Source of the DNA: Chryseolinea serpens
GTDB lineage: Bacteria > Bacteroidota > Bacteroidia > Cytophagales > Cyclobacteriaceae
Reading direction: 5' to 3'
DNA length: 64,000 nt
NCBI RefSeq assembly: GCF_900129725.1
Contig: NZ_FQWQ01000005.1
Coordinates: forward strand, 62,001-126,000
A program made the position numbers and the translations under genes. This document shows, in pieces, positions 26,762 to 36,812 of this stretch (positions are counted from its first letter, which is position 1; every line of letters begins with the position of its first letter). The notes beneath the pieces are model-generated. The model saw nothing but the letters and a program-made list of their open reading frames with translations. It was not told the origin of the DNA and made no database searches.

Positions 26762-29700
26762 ATGAAGAAAATTCTACTAACGTGTGTCACGTTAGTTTTT
26801 GCGCTATCCGTGATGGCGCAGGAGCGAACAGTGTCAGGGAAGGTGACCTCCGCCGAAGACGGGTCATCCTTGCCTGGCGTAAACGTGATTGTGAAAGGTA
26901 CCGTCAACGGGTCGGTGACCAATGCCGAGGGGGCGTATACCGTTACCGTGTCGGGTAACAATGCGATCCTTGTTTTTTCATTTATCGGCTTAACCACAGC
27001 CGAAGTACCCGTGGGCGAGCAAAGCACGGTCGACATCCAGCTTTCATCAGACATCACGCAGCTTTCGGAAGTGGTCGTCACCGGCGTTGGTGTGGCCACC
27101 GACAAGCGGAAACTGGCGATCGCTGTTGAATCGGTGGGATCAAAAGATTTCCCGGCGGCGCCAACCGCTTCGATCGACCAGGCGCTGGTGGGTAAAATTG
27201 CCGGTGCACAAATCAGCAGCACCAACGGTACACCTGGAGCCGAGACAAACATTGTTTTGCGGGGCATCAACACCATCAACCGCGGCACGTCGCCGATCTA
27301 CCTCGTGGACGGCGTCCAGGTGGGGGCCACCAGCCTTAACACCATCGATCTGAATGCCATCGATCACGTGGAGGTTGTTCAAGGGGCGGCATCTGCGACC
27401 ATCTACGGCGCACAAGGCGCCAATGGCGTTATCCAGATGTTCACCAAGAAGGGAAGAGACGGAAAGGTGCACGTGGATTTCTCCAGCAGCGTGGCCAACA
27501 ACACCTACCTGAACATCGGCGATCTTCGCAAAGCGCGGTTTCATGCCTTTGTGACCGACGGCGAAAACAACGTCATCGGTACATCCGGCAAACCCTTGAC
27601 ATTGGATCCCGCCACGCTGGTGTATAGCGAGAACGTGCAATACAACCCGTTGAGCACGACCAGTGTCTTGAACAAGCCCTACGACAAGAACCTGCAATAC
27701 TATGATCACTTTGCCTTCTTTTTCAAACCGGCCAATACCTACAACAACAGTGTAACGGTTTCGGGAGGCAAAGAGAAAACGGATTTCCTCTTCACCGTAT
27801 CCAACAACAAACAGGAAAGCAACATCATCGAGAACGGCGGCGTATCGCGCACGAACCTTACCGCCAACTTCGGTACCGAGATCGCGAAGGGTCTGACCTT
27901 CCGCAGCATCACCATGCTGGCCTACACCAAGAACACGATCAAGACGCAGGACAGAACCATCATCTACAGTATCAACAACGCGCGGCCCTTTGCCAACTTC
28001 GAGCAGGTGGACACCGACGGTGATGTGGGCGCTTATTTTGGCGACGCGGTGGGTGTGAACCACTTTAACCCGCTCTACTACCAGCGCAACACGAACGTGA
28101 AGGATAACAAGGAGGATTTCTTCCAGAACTTCAACCTGAACTACAAGTTGCCCAAATTTGTAGAGCTGGATCTTAAATATGGATTGAACTATCAGCACCA
28201 GGAGCAGCGCACTGTTTACGCCAACCAAACGGCAAACAACAACGCGACGGCTACCCAATCGTGGGTGTCGAACTTTGCGCCGGATGCGAAAGGTGAGATC
28301 GATGACTATTTCTTCAACAAAACATTCCAGAACTTCCTGGGTACGGCCATCATCTCGTTCGACTTCAAGGAAGATTTCAACTCGAACCTTCCCATCAAAA
28401 CCGTAACGCAGGTGGCGTATGATGTGCGGAAGACAAACAACAAACAATACCTGAGCTATGGACTGGGTCTTCCCACCTACAGCCCGTTCACGGCCAGCCA
28501 GGCTACCACGTTTGTGGTTCCTGCCGCCGACATCGTGACGCGTTCCAAGACCGACCCCGTGTATTACGGTGGTGATTACACCGAGCCCTTCTTCACGTAT
28601 GGCTACCTGGTCAACCAGCGCGTTGAATTCGGTGAGATTGCCGGTGTATCGGGTGGTTTTAGAAGCGATTATTCTTCTTCGTTCGGAAGAGGTTCCAAGC
28701 CCTTTACGTTCCCTCGCGGAGACGCCTATTTCAGATTGTCGTCGCTTAACTTCTGGAAAGACGGAGCCTTGGGAGGCGCCGTTCCCGACTTCAAGATCCG
28801 TGCGGCGTATGGCGAAGCCGGTATCCAGCCCAAGCCATTCGATCGTTATCCTACGTTGGGTACGAAGAGCCTGGGGACCTCCAACTCGTTCTACATTCCT
28901 TCGGCCCAACCGAATCCTGACCTGAACGTGGAGGTGTCGAAAGAACTGGAGATCGGGTCCGATTTTGGTGTTACGGTATTGCAGGGCACGAACTGGTTGA
29001 ACGATATCGGTGTGTCGGTGTCCTATTGGAAAAGAAACACCAACAACGCCATCTTCGACGTGAACGTTGCTCCATCGGCCGGTCTGGGAACGTTGAGAGA
29101 TAACGCCTTCTCGCTCGAGTCGAAAGGCTTCCAGGCCGCACTGAACTTTGCCATTTTCCAAAACAGCAACCTCACCTGGAACCTGACCACGAACTTCAGC
29201 AAGCAGACTTCCGAGATCACGGCGACCAACGGCCAGGAGATCGTGGTGCAGTCGAGCGCCGGAAGCACGAACTACGTGTTGAAGCCCGGTGAAAAGATCG
29301 GTCAGCTATACGGACGTGTCGCGTTGCACCACGTGGATGACAAGGCGCCCGATGGTACGTTCTTTATCCCCGAAGCACAGCAAGCTAACTACACGGTGGC
29401 CAGCAACGGCTTTGTCGTGAACACGGCGACGAAACAACCTGTGTTCTCCAGCAAGCTGTATAGCTTTGGCGATCCCAATCCGAAATTCAACATGTCGTTC
29501 ATCAACAACTTGAGCTACAAGAATTTCCTCACGCTGGCCTTCCAGTTCGATTGGGTTCAGGGAAGCCACTTGTATAACCAAACCAAAGAGTGGATGTATC
29601 GCGATGGGATCCACAGCGATTACGAAAAGCCGATTACGATCAACGGCGAGACCGGCGCTTATACCGCATTCTACCGCGGTGTGTATGCGCAAGGTCAGGC

Positions 29701-29977
29701 CAACGGAACAAAAGATTATTTCTATGAAGATGCTTCGTTCGTTCGCCTGAGAAACGTTTCGGTGGGTATCGATCTCAACAAAGTACTTCACATCAACTCC
29801 ATGCGGAAGCTTCAGCTCATGCTCACGGGCCGCAACCTGTTGACCTTCACGAACTACACGGGCATGGATCCGGAAGTGAGCTCGGGAACAGCCAACTCGG
29901 CGTTCGACCGCGGCGTGGATCACAACACGATGCCGAACTACAAGTCGTATCAGGTAGGTTTGAATTTTGGATTTTAA
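26762..29977 (+). CDS. SusC/RagA family TonB-linked outer-membrane protein (pair 2)
   Basis: A 1071-aa TonB-dependent transporter. Signal peptide 1-20 (ending VMAQ). A regulatory-like domain 22-100 with EDGSSLPGVNVIVKGTVNG is close to the other two SusC leaders. The SEVVVTGVGVATDKRKL signature, plug (VLRGINTINRG, HVEVVQGAASATIYGAQGANGVIQMFTKKG) and barrel follow, ending VGLNFGF. Plug and barrel differ strongly from pairs 1 and 3, so the ligand should differ. The stop is 3 bases from the SusD start, a tight operon. Confidence 0.95.
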   Translation: MKKILLTCVTLVFALSVMAQERTVSGKVTSAEDGSSLPGVNVIVKGTVNGSVTNAEGAYTVTVSGNNAILVFSFIGLTTAEVPVGEQSTVDIQLSSDITQLSEVVVTGVGVATDKRKLAIAVESVGSKDFPAAPTASIDQALVGKIAGAQISSTNGTPGAETNIVLRGINTINRGTSPIYLVDGVQVGATSLNTIDLNAIDHVEVVQGAASATIYGAQGANGVIQMFTKKGRDGKVHVDFSSSVANNTYLNIGDLRKARFHAFVTDGENNVIGTSGKPLTLDPATLVYSENVQYNPLSTTSVLNKPYDKNLQYYDHFAFFFKPANTYNNSVTVSGGKEKTDFLFTVSNNKQESNIIENGGVSRTNLTANFGTEIAKGLTFRSITMLAYTKNTIKTQDRTIIYSINNARPFANFEQVDTDGDVGAYFGDAVGVNHFNPLYYQRNTNVKDNKEDFFQNFNLNYKLPKFVELDLKYGLNYQHQEQRTVYANQTANNNATATQSWVSNFAPDAKGEIDDYFFNKTFQNFLGTAIISFDFKEDFNSNLPIKTVTQVAYDVRKTNNKQYLSYGLGLPTYSPFTASQATTFVVPAADIVTRSKTDPVYYGGDYTEPFFTYGYLVNQRVEFGEIAGVSGGFRSDYSSSFGRGSKPFTFPRGDAYFRLSSLNFWKDGALGGAVPDFKIRAAYGEAGIQPKPFDRYPTLGTKSLGTSNSFYIPSAQPNPDLNVEVSKELEIGSDFGVTVLQGTNWLNDIGVSVSYWKRNTNNAIFDVNVAPSAGLGTLRDNAFSLESKGFQAALNFAIFQNSNLTWNLTTNFSKQTSEITATNGQEIVVQSSAGSTNYVLKPGEKIGQLYGRVALHHVDDKAPDGTFFIPEAQQANYTVASNGFVVNTATKQPVFSSKLYSFGDPNPKFNMSFINNLSYKNFLTLAFQFDWVQGSHLYNQTKEWMYRDGIHSDYEKPITINGETGAYTAFYRGVYAQGQANGTKDYFYEDASFVRLRNVSVGIDLNKVLHINSMRKLQLMLTGRNLLTFTNYTGMDPEVSSGTANSAFDRGVDHNTMPNYKSYQVGLNFGF

Positions 29978-29980
29978 ACC

Positions 29981-31642
29981 ATGAAAAATTGTATGAAAAA
30001 GATATTACTATACATACTCACTATTTCGCTTGTCGGAACCTCGGTTTCCTGCAAAGACGATCTGGACATTCAGAACCCGAACCAACCGGGACTGGGAAGC
30101 GCATCGAGCGAGTCGGGCATAATTTCCCTGGCTCAGGGTGGCGTTTATATCAACGGATTCAAAGAATTGAAATACTATGATGGTGTTCCCGGATATTTTT
30201 GGACAGGAGCCATGGGCTTTCACGAATTGATGGGCGATGTCATTGGCGAAGAAGCGGCAAACATTTATGGGAACCAGATCGGTTGCCCGCAATATGTGAT
30301 CCTGGACAATGGCACCAAGGTCCTCAACCCCAACTCACCAAACACACAATTGGGACTGATCCGCCTGATCAATGTCAACGCAAACGCGGGACAAAACACG
30401 TTGTTCTATGAGTGGGCCTACATGTATGCCATGAACAACGCCATGAACAATGTGCTGACGTTGGTGGAAAATGTAGAATTTACCGATCCCGTCGAAACGA
30501 AGAAAAGTATCGTCAAAGCATGGGCCTATTGGTGGAAGGGGTATGCCTACTCCAGGATCGGGTCCACTTACTATGCGGGGTTGATCAACAACGAGGTGAA
30601 TAAGACCAACGGTGATTATGTTACCAAGGAAGCGATTATCGCCGAATCCAATTCAAATTTTGATCTGGCCGCCGCACAACTTGCCGGCTTGAGCGACGAC
30701 GACACGTACCGTAGCGTCGTGGGCGAATTGATCCCCAGCTTCAACCAGGTTGGAAAAGGCGGTGTGCCGACTCCGGCGATGTGGACAAGAGGCATCAACA
30801 CCATGAAGGCACGGAATCTTTTAGTGAACACGCCGGTTGCCGACATGACGCCGGCACAATGGCAGGACATCATCACGTTGACAAACAATGGTCTGGCGGC
30901 CGGCGACATGGTGTTCACCGGACGCTCGAATGATAACGGCGATTTCATTTCGGCAACCAGCGGAGCCATCGCGCCCAAATCGACCGGGAATCCGGGAAGT
31001 GGGATCACCTATAAGATCAGCGAGCGCCTGATCCAGGAGTTCAAACCGGGCGACAAACGACTGGACAATAATTTTGAGCAGTTGGCTGCCCCCTGGAGAG
31101 GCGAGTCATCGCGCGGAAATGTTTTCAACACGCGCTACCAAATGTTGAATGGAGGAGACGGCATTGCGGGCACGATCATCATGAGCAGCCGCGAAACCGG
31201 CGAATATGAATTGTACCTGGCCTCGACCTATGAAGAGAATCTTTTGATGAGTGCGGAAGCCAAGATCAATACTTCGGACATCGAAGGCGGCCTTGCCCTG
31301 ATCGATAAGCTTCGCACCGAGCAAGGGGCGGGACTGACGGCCGTGGCAGGAACCGGCCTGACGTTCGACGACGCGAAAGAAGAACTTCGCCGGGAGCGAA
31401 GAATTGTCATGGCGTTCAGAGGTCTTTCTTTCTATGATGCGAGACGCTGGGGGGTCACGAAGGACATCAGCGCGGGTGGAGGAAGAACAGGAGCGGTTGT
31501 AGTGGACAATTCCGGTGTGGTGAGCACGAATGCGACCATCAACTACAGCTACCTGGATTACTGGGATGTGCCGGATAACGAATTGACCTACAATCCGGCT
31601 TCCGCCGAAAGCGCTCCGGTTAAGAACCCGATGGGGCTATAA
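29981..31642 (+). CDS. RagB/SusD family nutrient-uptake lipoprotein (pair 2)
   Basis: A 553-aa surface lipoprotein paired with susC2. The lipobox SVSC gives C24 from the ATG at 29981, or C20 if the second in-frame ATG (29993) is used; both fit. The C-terminal RagB part shows YLASTYEENLLMSAEAKINTSD, LRRERRIVMAFRGLSFYDARRWGVT and YWDVPDNELTYNP. Co-transcribed with susC2 and closed by a hairpin at 31674-31703. Confidence 0.93.
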   Translation: MKNCMKKILLYILTISLVGTSVSCKDDLDIQNPNQPGLGSASSESGIISLAQGGVYINGFKELKYYDGVPGYFWTGAMGFHELMGDVIGEEAANIYGNQIGCPQYVILDNGTKVLNPNSPNTQLGLIRLINVNANAGQNTLFYEWAYMYAMNNAMNNVLTLVENVEFTDPVETKKSIVKAWAYWWKGYAYSRIGSTYYAGLINNEVNKTNGDYVTKEAIIAESNSNFDLAAAQLAGLSDDDTYRSVVGELIPSFNQVGKGGVPTPAMWTRGINTMKARNLLVNTPVADMTPAQWQDIITLTNNGLAAGDMVFTGRSNDNGDFISATSGAIAPKSTGNPGSGITYKISERLIQEFKPGDKRLDNNFEQLAAPWRGESSRGNVFNTRYQMLNGGDGIAGTIIMSSRETGEYELYLASTYEENLLMSAEAKINTSDIEGGLALIDKLRTEQGAGLTAVAGTGLTFDDAKEELRRERRIVMAFRGLSFYDARRWGVTKDISAGGGRTGAVVVDNSGVVSTNATINYSYLDYWDVPDNELTYNPASAESAPVKNPMGL

Positions 31643-31673
31643 TCCACAGATTTATCAATTCTCTCTATAATAT

Positions 31674-31705
31674 AAAGGGACTCCCGGCAACGGCAGTCCC
31701 TTTTT
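31674..31705 (+). terminator. intrinsic terminator after susD2
   Basis: AAAGGGACT (31674-31682) pairs with AGTCCCTTT (31695-31703). The intervening bases can form an inner CCG/CGG stem with a GCAA loop. A T run follows. Confidence 0.85.
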
Positions 31706-31798
31706 ATATTGATTTCCATCCCTGTAAAATGCGAATAACGCAACGTAACGCAGTATTTGGCCTTTGCCATTGAAAATACCGCAAAAAAAACGACTTGC

Positions 31799-31861
31799 GG
31801 TATTTCCTTTTGTGCTTTACTACCTTAAATTGGGTCCGGATATTATACAATAACCTAAACC
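31799..31861 (+). promoter_or_regulatory. shared leader/promoter block of susC3
   Basis: This is the counterpart of 26698-26752. It has CTTTTG, CCTTAAATTGG (31823-31833) and TAACCTAAACC (31851-31861), the last continuing as a short CCTAAA repeat just before the ATG. Confidence 0.5.
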
Positions 31862-31868
31862 TAAACCT

Positions 31869-34800
31869 ATGAAGAAGTATCTACTAACGTGGTGCGCGTT
31901 AGCTTTTGCGCTGTTTTCTTTTGCGCAGGAGCGGACGATCACCGGTAGGGTCTCGTCCTCCGAAGACGGCTCGTCCCTTCCCGGTGTAAACGTGGTGGTC
32001 AAAGGAACCACAAATGGAACGGTTACCGATACCGACGGTAACTATAAATTGACAGTCCCCTCCGGAGATGCCAGCCTGGTGTTTTCTTTTATCGGTCTCC
32101 TCACCCAAGAAGTGCCAGTTGGCGACAGAACAACTTTAGATGTTCAACTTACCTTAGATGTCAAGCAACTTTCCGAAGTCGTGGTTACCGCTCAGGGTAT
32201 CGAGCGCGAGCGCAAAGCCCTTGGGTATGCGTCGACGACCATCTCCTCGGCAGACCTTGCTAACAAGCCTGAGACCGACGTAGGACGGGCGTTGCAAGGA
32301 AGAACCCCCGGTCTCCAGATCCTGAACTCTTCGGGTATGGCCGGTGCTGGTTCCAAGATCAACATCCGCGGTATCAGCTCGGTGAACGGAAATACACAAC
32401 CCCTGTGGGTTGTCGATGGTATTCCGATCAACACATCGACCAACGATTCCAACACCGACTTCCGCGATGGTAACATTGCGCCTTCGCGTTTTATCGACAT
32501 TGATCCCAACAACATTGCCAGCATCAACATCCTGAGAGGTTTGAGCGCCACAACCTTGTATGGTTCGCTGGGAAGAAATGGTGTGATCCTGGTGACGACC
32601 AAGTCGGGCGCCAGCAGCAAGCAGCAGCAAAAATTTGAAGCCAGTGTGAGCCAGTCTTATTTTGTGATCCAGGCCATTTTGCCGGAGTATCAAAATAAAT
32701 GGGCCAACGGTTTCGATGGTGACTATGGTGAATTCTTCAGTAACTGGGGAAGCTTGTTTTCCAACAACGTAGCCGTAGGAAAACACCCTTACTACGAACA
32801 CCGCGCACTTTTCCCGGATCATCCGGAATTTAACGATGCCACCGGATACGTTCCCAAGCCGGCGCCAAACAACGTGAAAGATTTCTTCAAGAAAGGATCA
32901 TCGTCGAACACGTCGTTGAACCTGGGTTTCAAAGGTGAAAACTCCAGCCTGAACCTGAACTATAGCCACTTGGATGAAAGCGGTTATATTCAGAACAACA
33001 ACATGAAGCGCGACAACCTCGCACTGGGCGGAACGGCAAACCTGACCAAAAAACTCTCCATCACCAGCACATTCAATTTTGTGCGGACTGAGATCAAGAG
33101 CCCTCCGACCGGAGCCGGCACAGGTAGTAACTCCACCGGTGGACCTTCCGTGTTTGCAAACTTGTTCTACGTGCCCCGTAACATCGACCTGATGAACTGG
33201 CCCTATGAGAACCCCATTACACACGCCAGTGTTTACTATCGCAACGGTAACGACGTTACCAACCCCCGCTGGCTGCTGAGCAACGCGCAACAGACTTCGA
33301 AGACAAACCGCTTCTTTGCCAACGTGAGCCTGAACTATGAGCTCACCAACTGGTTGAAGGCAAGCTACCGTCTGGGCTTGGATACCTATTCTGAAAAACA
33401 AACCTATTGGCTGAACAAAGGCTCGGTGGGCTATCCTACGGAAGCTCAACTTTTGTCAAACGGTCTTTATCGCTCTGTCAACTTCCTCAATACGATCGTG
33501 GATCACACCTTCATGTTGAGCCTCAACAAGGAGATCGCCACCGATCTTGATCTGACCGGCGTAGTAGGTTTCAACGCCCGCACCGATACCAACGAGCAAT
33601 CCGGTTTGGAAAGCTCCGGACAAGTGGTGTATGGCTTGATCGAGCACCGTAACTTCTCCAACACAACGTCACGCGACTTCAGAGGTAACAACCTGAACAA
33701 GACCATGCGCAGAACCTGGGCAGGTGCCTATTTCGACATGGGTCTCGGTTACAAAGACTTCTTGTATGTGAACCTGACCGGCCGGAACGACTGGTCGACC
33801 ACACTTGAAAAAGCTAACCGCTCTTTGTTCTATCCTGGTGCCAGCTTGTCGTTCATCCCCACAACGGCCTTCCCTGACTTCGCTTCCGGAGTATTGGAAT
33901 TCCTGAAGTTAAGAGCCGCCTACGGTACTTCGGCAAACTTCCCCGAGCCTTATAACACGCGTCCTTACCTGGCCATCAACGCCCAGGCTTCCCAGGACGT
34001 GCAAGGCATCGTTTCCACCCAAGGAACGCCTACTGTTTTGGCCAACAAGAACCTGAAGCCTGAGTTGCTGACGGAAATTGAATTCGGATTGGAAGCGCAA
34101 TTGCTGGACAACCTGGCCAAGGTCGATCTCTCGTATTATAACAGACAAGCAAAAGATCAAATCCTGAATCGCTCGCTCGACCCTTCAACCGGTTATCAAA
34201 CCACGCTGATCAACGCCGGCTCTATCCGCAACAAGGGTGTTGAACTTGGTTTGACGATCAGCCCCTTCCGCAAAGGAGATTTCCATTGGGATGTTCGCGT
34301 GAACTACACCAAGAACATTTCGAAAGTGGAAAGCTTGCCCGAAGGATCGAAAGAGATCCTCATCGGTGGATTTACCAACCTGGGTAACTTTGCCATCGAA
34401 GGACAACCTTTCAACGTTATCCAAGGAAACTATACACAGCGAAATGACAAAGGCGAATACCTCGTTGACGAAAACGGCAACTGGGTGATCTCCAATGACA
34501 TTAAGGTCATTGCCAACCCGAACCCGAAATGGTTGGGATCGTTGATCAGTGACATGAACTACAAAGGCATCAACTTTGGATTCCAGTGGGACTATGTGAA
34601 TGGCGGACAGGTTTATTCCTATACAGCGGCTACCATGGTGGGTCGCGGTGTGGCGAAAGATCTGGAGGCCTTCAATCCCGGTCTTCCCCTCATTCTTCCC
34701 GGTGTGAAGCAGTCGGACGGAACGCCTAACGATCTTCCGGTAACTACTTCCGGTATGTTCTTTGGAAACTCCATCATCGGTGGATCGGCCAACGACAGAG

Positions 34801-35066
34801 GCGTTTTCGATGCGACACGCATCCGCTTGAGAGAAGTTAAATTGGGCTACTCCCTGCCTTCTTCGATCACCACCAAATTGGGTGTACGGGGAATCAACAT
34901 TTCCTTCCTGGGTAGCAACCTCTGGTTCCGTGCGATCAATGCGCCGAAATACTCCAGAGCCGATTTCGACAGAACGGCTTTCGGTGTGGGCAATGGCGCA
35001 GGCTTCGACTTCCTGGGCGGTCCTTCGGCCAGACGTTATGGTGTTAACCTTCGGATAACTTTATAA
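31869..35066 (+). CDS. SusC/RagA family TonB-linked outer-membrane protein (pair 3)
   Basis: A 1065-aa TonB-dependent transporter. Signal peptide 1-20 (ending SFAQ). The regulatory-like domain has EDGSSLPGVNVVVKGTTNG. It has the signature SEVVVTAQGIERERKALGYA, the plug (INIRGISSVNGNTQPLWVVDGIPIN, INILRGLSATTLYGSLGRNGVILVTTKSG) and a barrel ending NLRITL. It is followed by a SusD-like gene 10 bases on and then a third lipoprotein gene, a three-gene unit. The ligand is unknown. Confidence 0.95.
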   Translation: MKKYLLTWCALAFALFSFAQERTITGRVSSSEDGSSLPGVNVVVKGTTNGTVTDTDGNYKLTVPSGDASLVFSFIGLLTQEVPVGDRTTLDVQLTLDVKQLSEVVVTAQGIERERKALGYASTTISSADLANKPETDVGRALQGRTPGLQILNSSGMAGAGSKINIRGISSVNGNTQPLWVVDGIPINTSTNDSNTDFRDGNIAPSRFIDIDPNNIASINILRGLSATTLYGSLGRNGVILVTTKSGASSKQQQKFEASVSQSYFVIQAILPEYQNKWANGFDGDYGEFFSNWGSLFSNNVAVGKHPYYEHRALFPDHPEFNDATGYVPKPAPNNVKDFFKKGSSSNTSLNLGFKGENSSLNLNYSHLDESGYIQNNNMKRDNLALGGTANLTKKLSITSTFNFVRTEIKSPPTGAGTGSNSTGGPSVFANLFYVPRNIDLMNWPYENPITHASVYYRNGNDVTNPRWLLSNAQQTSKTNRFFANVSLNYELTNWLKASYRLGLDTYSEKQTYWLNKGSVGYPTEAQLLSNGLYRSVNFLNTIVDHTFMLSLNKEIATDLDLTGVVGFNARTDTNEQSGLESSGQVVYGLIEHRNFSNTTSRDFRGNNLNKTMRRTWAGAYFDMGLGYKDFLYVNLTGRNDWSTTLEKANRSLFYPGASLSFIPTTAFPDFASGVLEFLKLRAAYGTSANFPEPYNTRPYLAINAQASQDVQGIVSTQGTPTVLANKNLKPELLTEIEFGLEAQLLDNLAKVDLSYYNRQAKDQILNRSLDPSTGYQTTLINAGSIRNKGVELGLTISPFRKGDFHWDVRVNYTKNISKVESLPEGSKEILIGGFTNLGNFAIEGQPFNVIQGNYTQRNDKGEYLVDENGNWVISNDIKVIANPNPKWLGSLISDMNYKGINFGFQWDYVNGGQVYSYTAATMVGRGVAKDLEAFNPGLPLILPGVKQSDGTPNDLPVTTSGMFFGNSIIGGSANDRGVFDATRIRLREVKLGYSLPSSITTKLGVRGINISFLGSNLWFRAINAPKYSRADFDRTAFGVGNGAGFDFLGGPSARRYGVNLRITL

Positions 35067-35076
35067 GCGACGAACA

Positions 35077-36804
35077 ATGAAAAAGATATATAAATATTTC
35101 ACTCTGACCCTGATCCTGTTCGCCATGTCTTGTAACATGGACAGAGATCTGGATAACCCGAATGAAGCATCAACCAGCCAGGCAAACGTGGACCTGTTGA
35201 TGAATAAGATCCAATTGGATTTTGCTGCGTTCTATTCCCTGGTATCCGGTAATGATATTTCGGGTGTTACAGGAACCAACGTGGGCGTCAACCAAGTCGT
35301 GCGGATGATGGCGATGATCAGCGGTTCCACCTATGAAAGAGCCTTGATCTCTCAGAATTTCGATCAGATGTGGACACGTGCTTACCAGGACGTGCTGATC
35401 AACATCGAAACCCTGCTTCCGATGGCGAAAGACGGAAACTTTATGGTGCATTCAGGTTCCGCCAAGGTCCTGAAGGCTTACATCTATATTACGCTGGTGG
35501 ACGTGTTTGGCGACGTTCCGAAGACGGAAGCGTTGCAGGGAACGACCGGTGTATTTAACCCGAAAGCTGACCCTGGAGCCCAGATCTATGCCGAAGCCAT
35601 CGCGCTTCTGGATGAAGCCAAAACAGATCTGGCAGCCAGTGGACATGGCCTTGACAGAGACATCTATTACGGCGGCGACACTGACAAATGGATCACGCTG
35701 GCCAATTCGTTAAAGTTGAAAGCCTGGATGAACATCTCTACCGATCCTGCCCGCAAAGCAGAAGCGGTAACAGCGATCACAGCCTTGTTGGCCGACGGCG
35801 ATCTCATCGATACCGATGCTGAAGAATTCACTTACAAATACGGAACAGCAGACATTCCTGCCCGCTCCCGCCATCCTCAGTATCGCCAGTTCTATACACC
35901 GGCAGAAGGTAACGGCACAGGTTATGTTGGAAACTATTACCTGAAGGAAGCCTACAATGGAAAAGGGATCGAAGATCCTCGCTGGAGATATTATTTCTTC
36001 CGCCAGGTCGGTTCCATTGACCAAGCCCTTTCTATCGATGGAGAATCTGTTCCTTGTGTGTTAAACCCGAAGCCTCTTCACTATGGCACCGGAACTCCTT
36101 TCTGCACATTTGAGCCCGGTTTCTTCGGTCGCGATCACGGCGATGCCAGTGGAACGCCTCCCGACGGAACAGTGAAGACCGTGGTGGGTGTATATCCTGC
36201 CGGTGGATTGGCTGACACCAACATCACCTATACAAATCCAGATGACGAGAGACCCGGCGACGGTAAAGGTGCTGACTTTTATTTGCCCGTCGTTCAAGGC
36301 CTTGGCGGAAATGGTAAAGGAATCGAACCCATTTTCATGTCCTTCTTCATTGACTTTATAAAGGCTGAAGCGGCCCTCCGCTTGGGTATTGGAACCCCTG
36401 CCGACGCAAAAGCATCGATGACAACAGGTATCGATAAGTCGATCAATCGGGTAAAAGCCATGGGAGAATCCCTTGGACAGACCGTTCCCGAATCGATGGT
36501 TGCCTCTGCACCGGACTACAAGATCTTCGTGGGCAATCTCTTCGATGCATCCGACGATAAGCTTGACGTGGTGATGAAAGAATACTATCTCGCGCTGTTT
36601 GGAAACGGTATTGAGGCCTATAACCTCTATCGCAGAACAAGCTCGCCGAAGAACATTCAGCCCATGCTTGCGCTTAACGGTGGAAAGTTTGCGATGTCGC
36701 TCATCTACCCCGCAGTCTATGCCAACCTGAACGGATCGGTGACTCAAAAGACAGATGGATCAGTGAAAGTTTTCTGGGACAAAAATCCCGATGACCTTAA
36801 ATAA
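35077..36804 (+). CDS. SusD/RagB-like nutrient-binding outer-membrane lipoprotein (pair 3)
   Basis: A 575-aa lipoprotein (lipobox AMSC, C19) of the second SusD-like group rather than the classical RagB group. The N-terminal NPNEAST segment and QMWTRAYQDVLINIETLLP, VLKAYIYITLVDVFGDVPKTEAL and WITLANSLKLKAWMNIS are hallmarks. The C-terminal part contains YYLALFGNGIEAYNLYRRT and a terminal YPAVYANLNGSVTQK-like segment. It should form the extracellular lid of susC3. The next gene starts 8 bases after its stop. Confidence 0.92.
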   Translation: MKKIYKYFTLTLILFAMSCNMDRDLDNPNEASTSQANVDLLMNKIQLDFAAFYSLVSGNDISGVTGTNVGVNQVVRMMAMISGSTYERALISQNFDQMWTRAYQDVLINIETLLPMAKDGNFMVHSGSAKVLKAYIYITLVDVFGDVPKTEALQGTTGVFNPKADPGAQIYAEAIALLDEAKTDLAASGHGLDRDIYYGGDTDKWITLANSLKLKAWMNISTDPARKAEAVTAITALLADGDLIDTDAEEFTYKYGTADIPARSRHPQYRQFYTPAEGNGTGYVGNYYLKEAYNGKGIEDPRWRYYFFRQVGSIDQALSIDGESVPCVLNPKPLHYGTGTPFCTFEPGFFGRDHGDASGTPPDGTVKTVVGVYPAGGLADTNITYTNPDDERPGDGKGADFYLPVVQGLGGNGKGIEPIFMSFFIDFIKAEAALRLGIGTPADAKASMTTGIDKSINRVKAMGESLGQTVPESMVASAPDYKIFVGNLFDASDDKLDVVMKEYYLALFGNGIEAYNLYRRTSSPKNIQPMLALNGGKFAMSLIYPAVYANLNGSVTQKTDGSVKVFWDKNPDDLK

Positions 36805-36812
36805 ACGAAACT

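Noticed and set aside
27140-29161. 673-codon minus-strand frame opposite susC2
   Set aside because: Same reason; long antisense frames are common in GC-moderate SusC genes.
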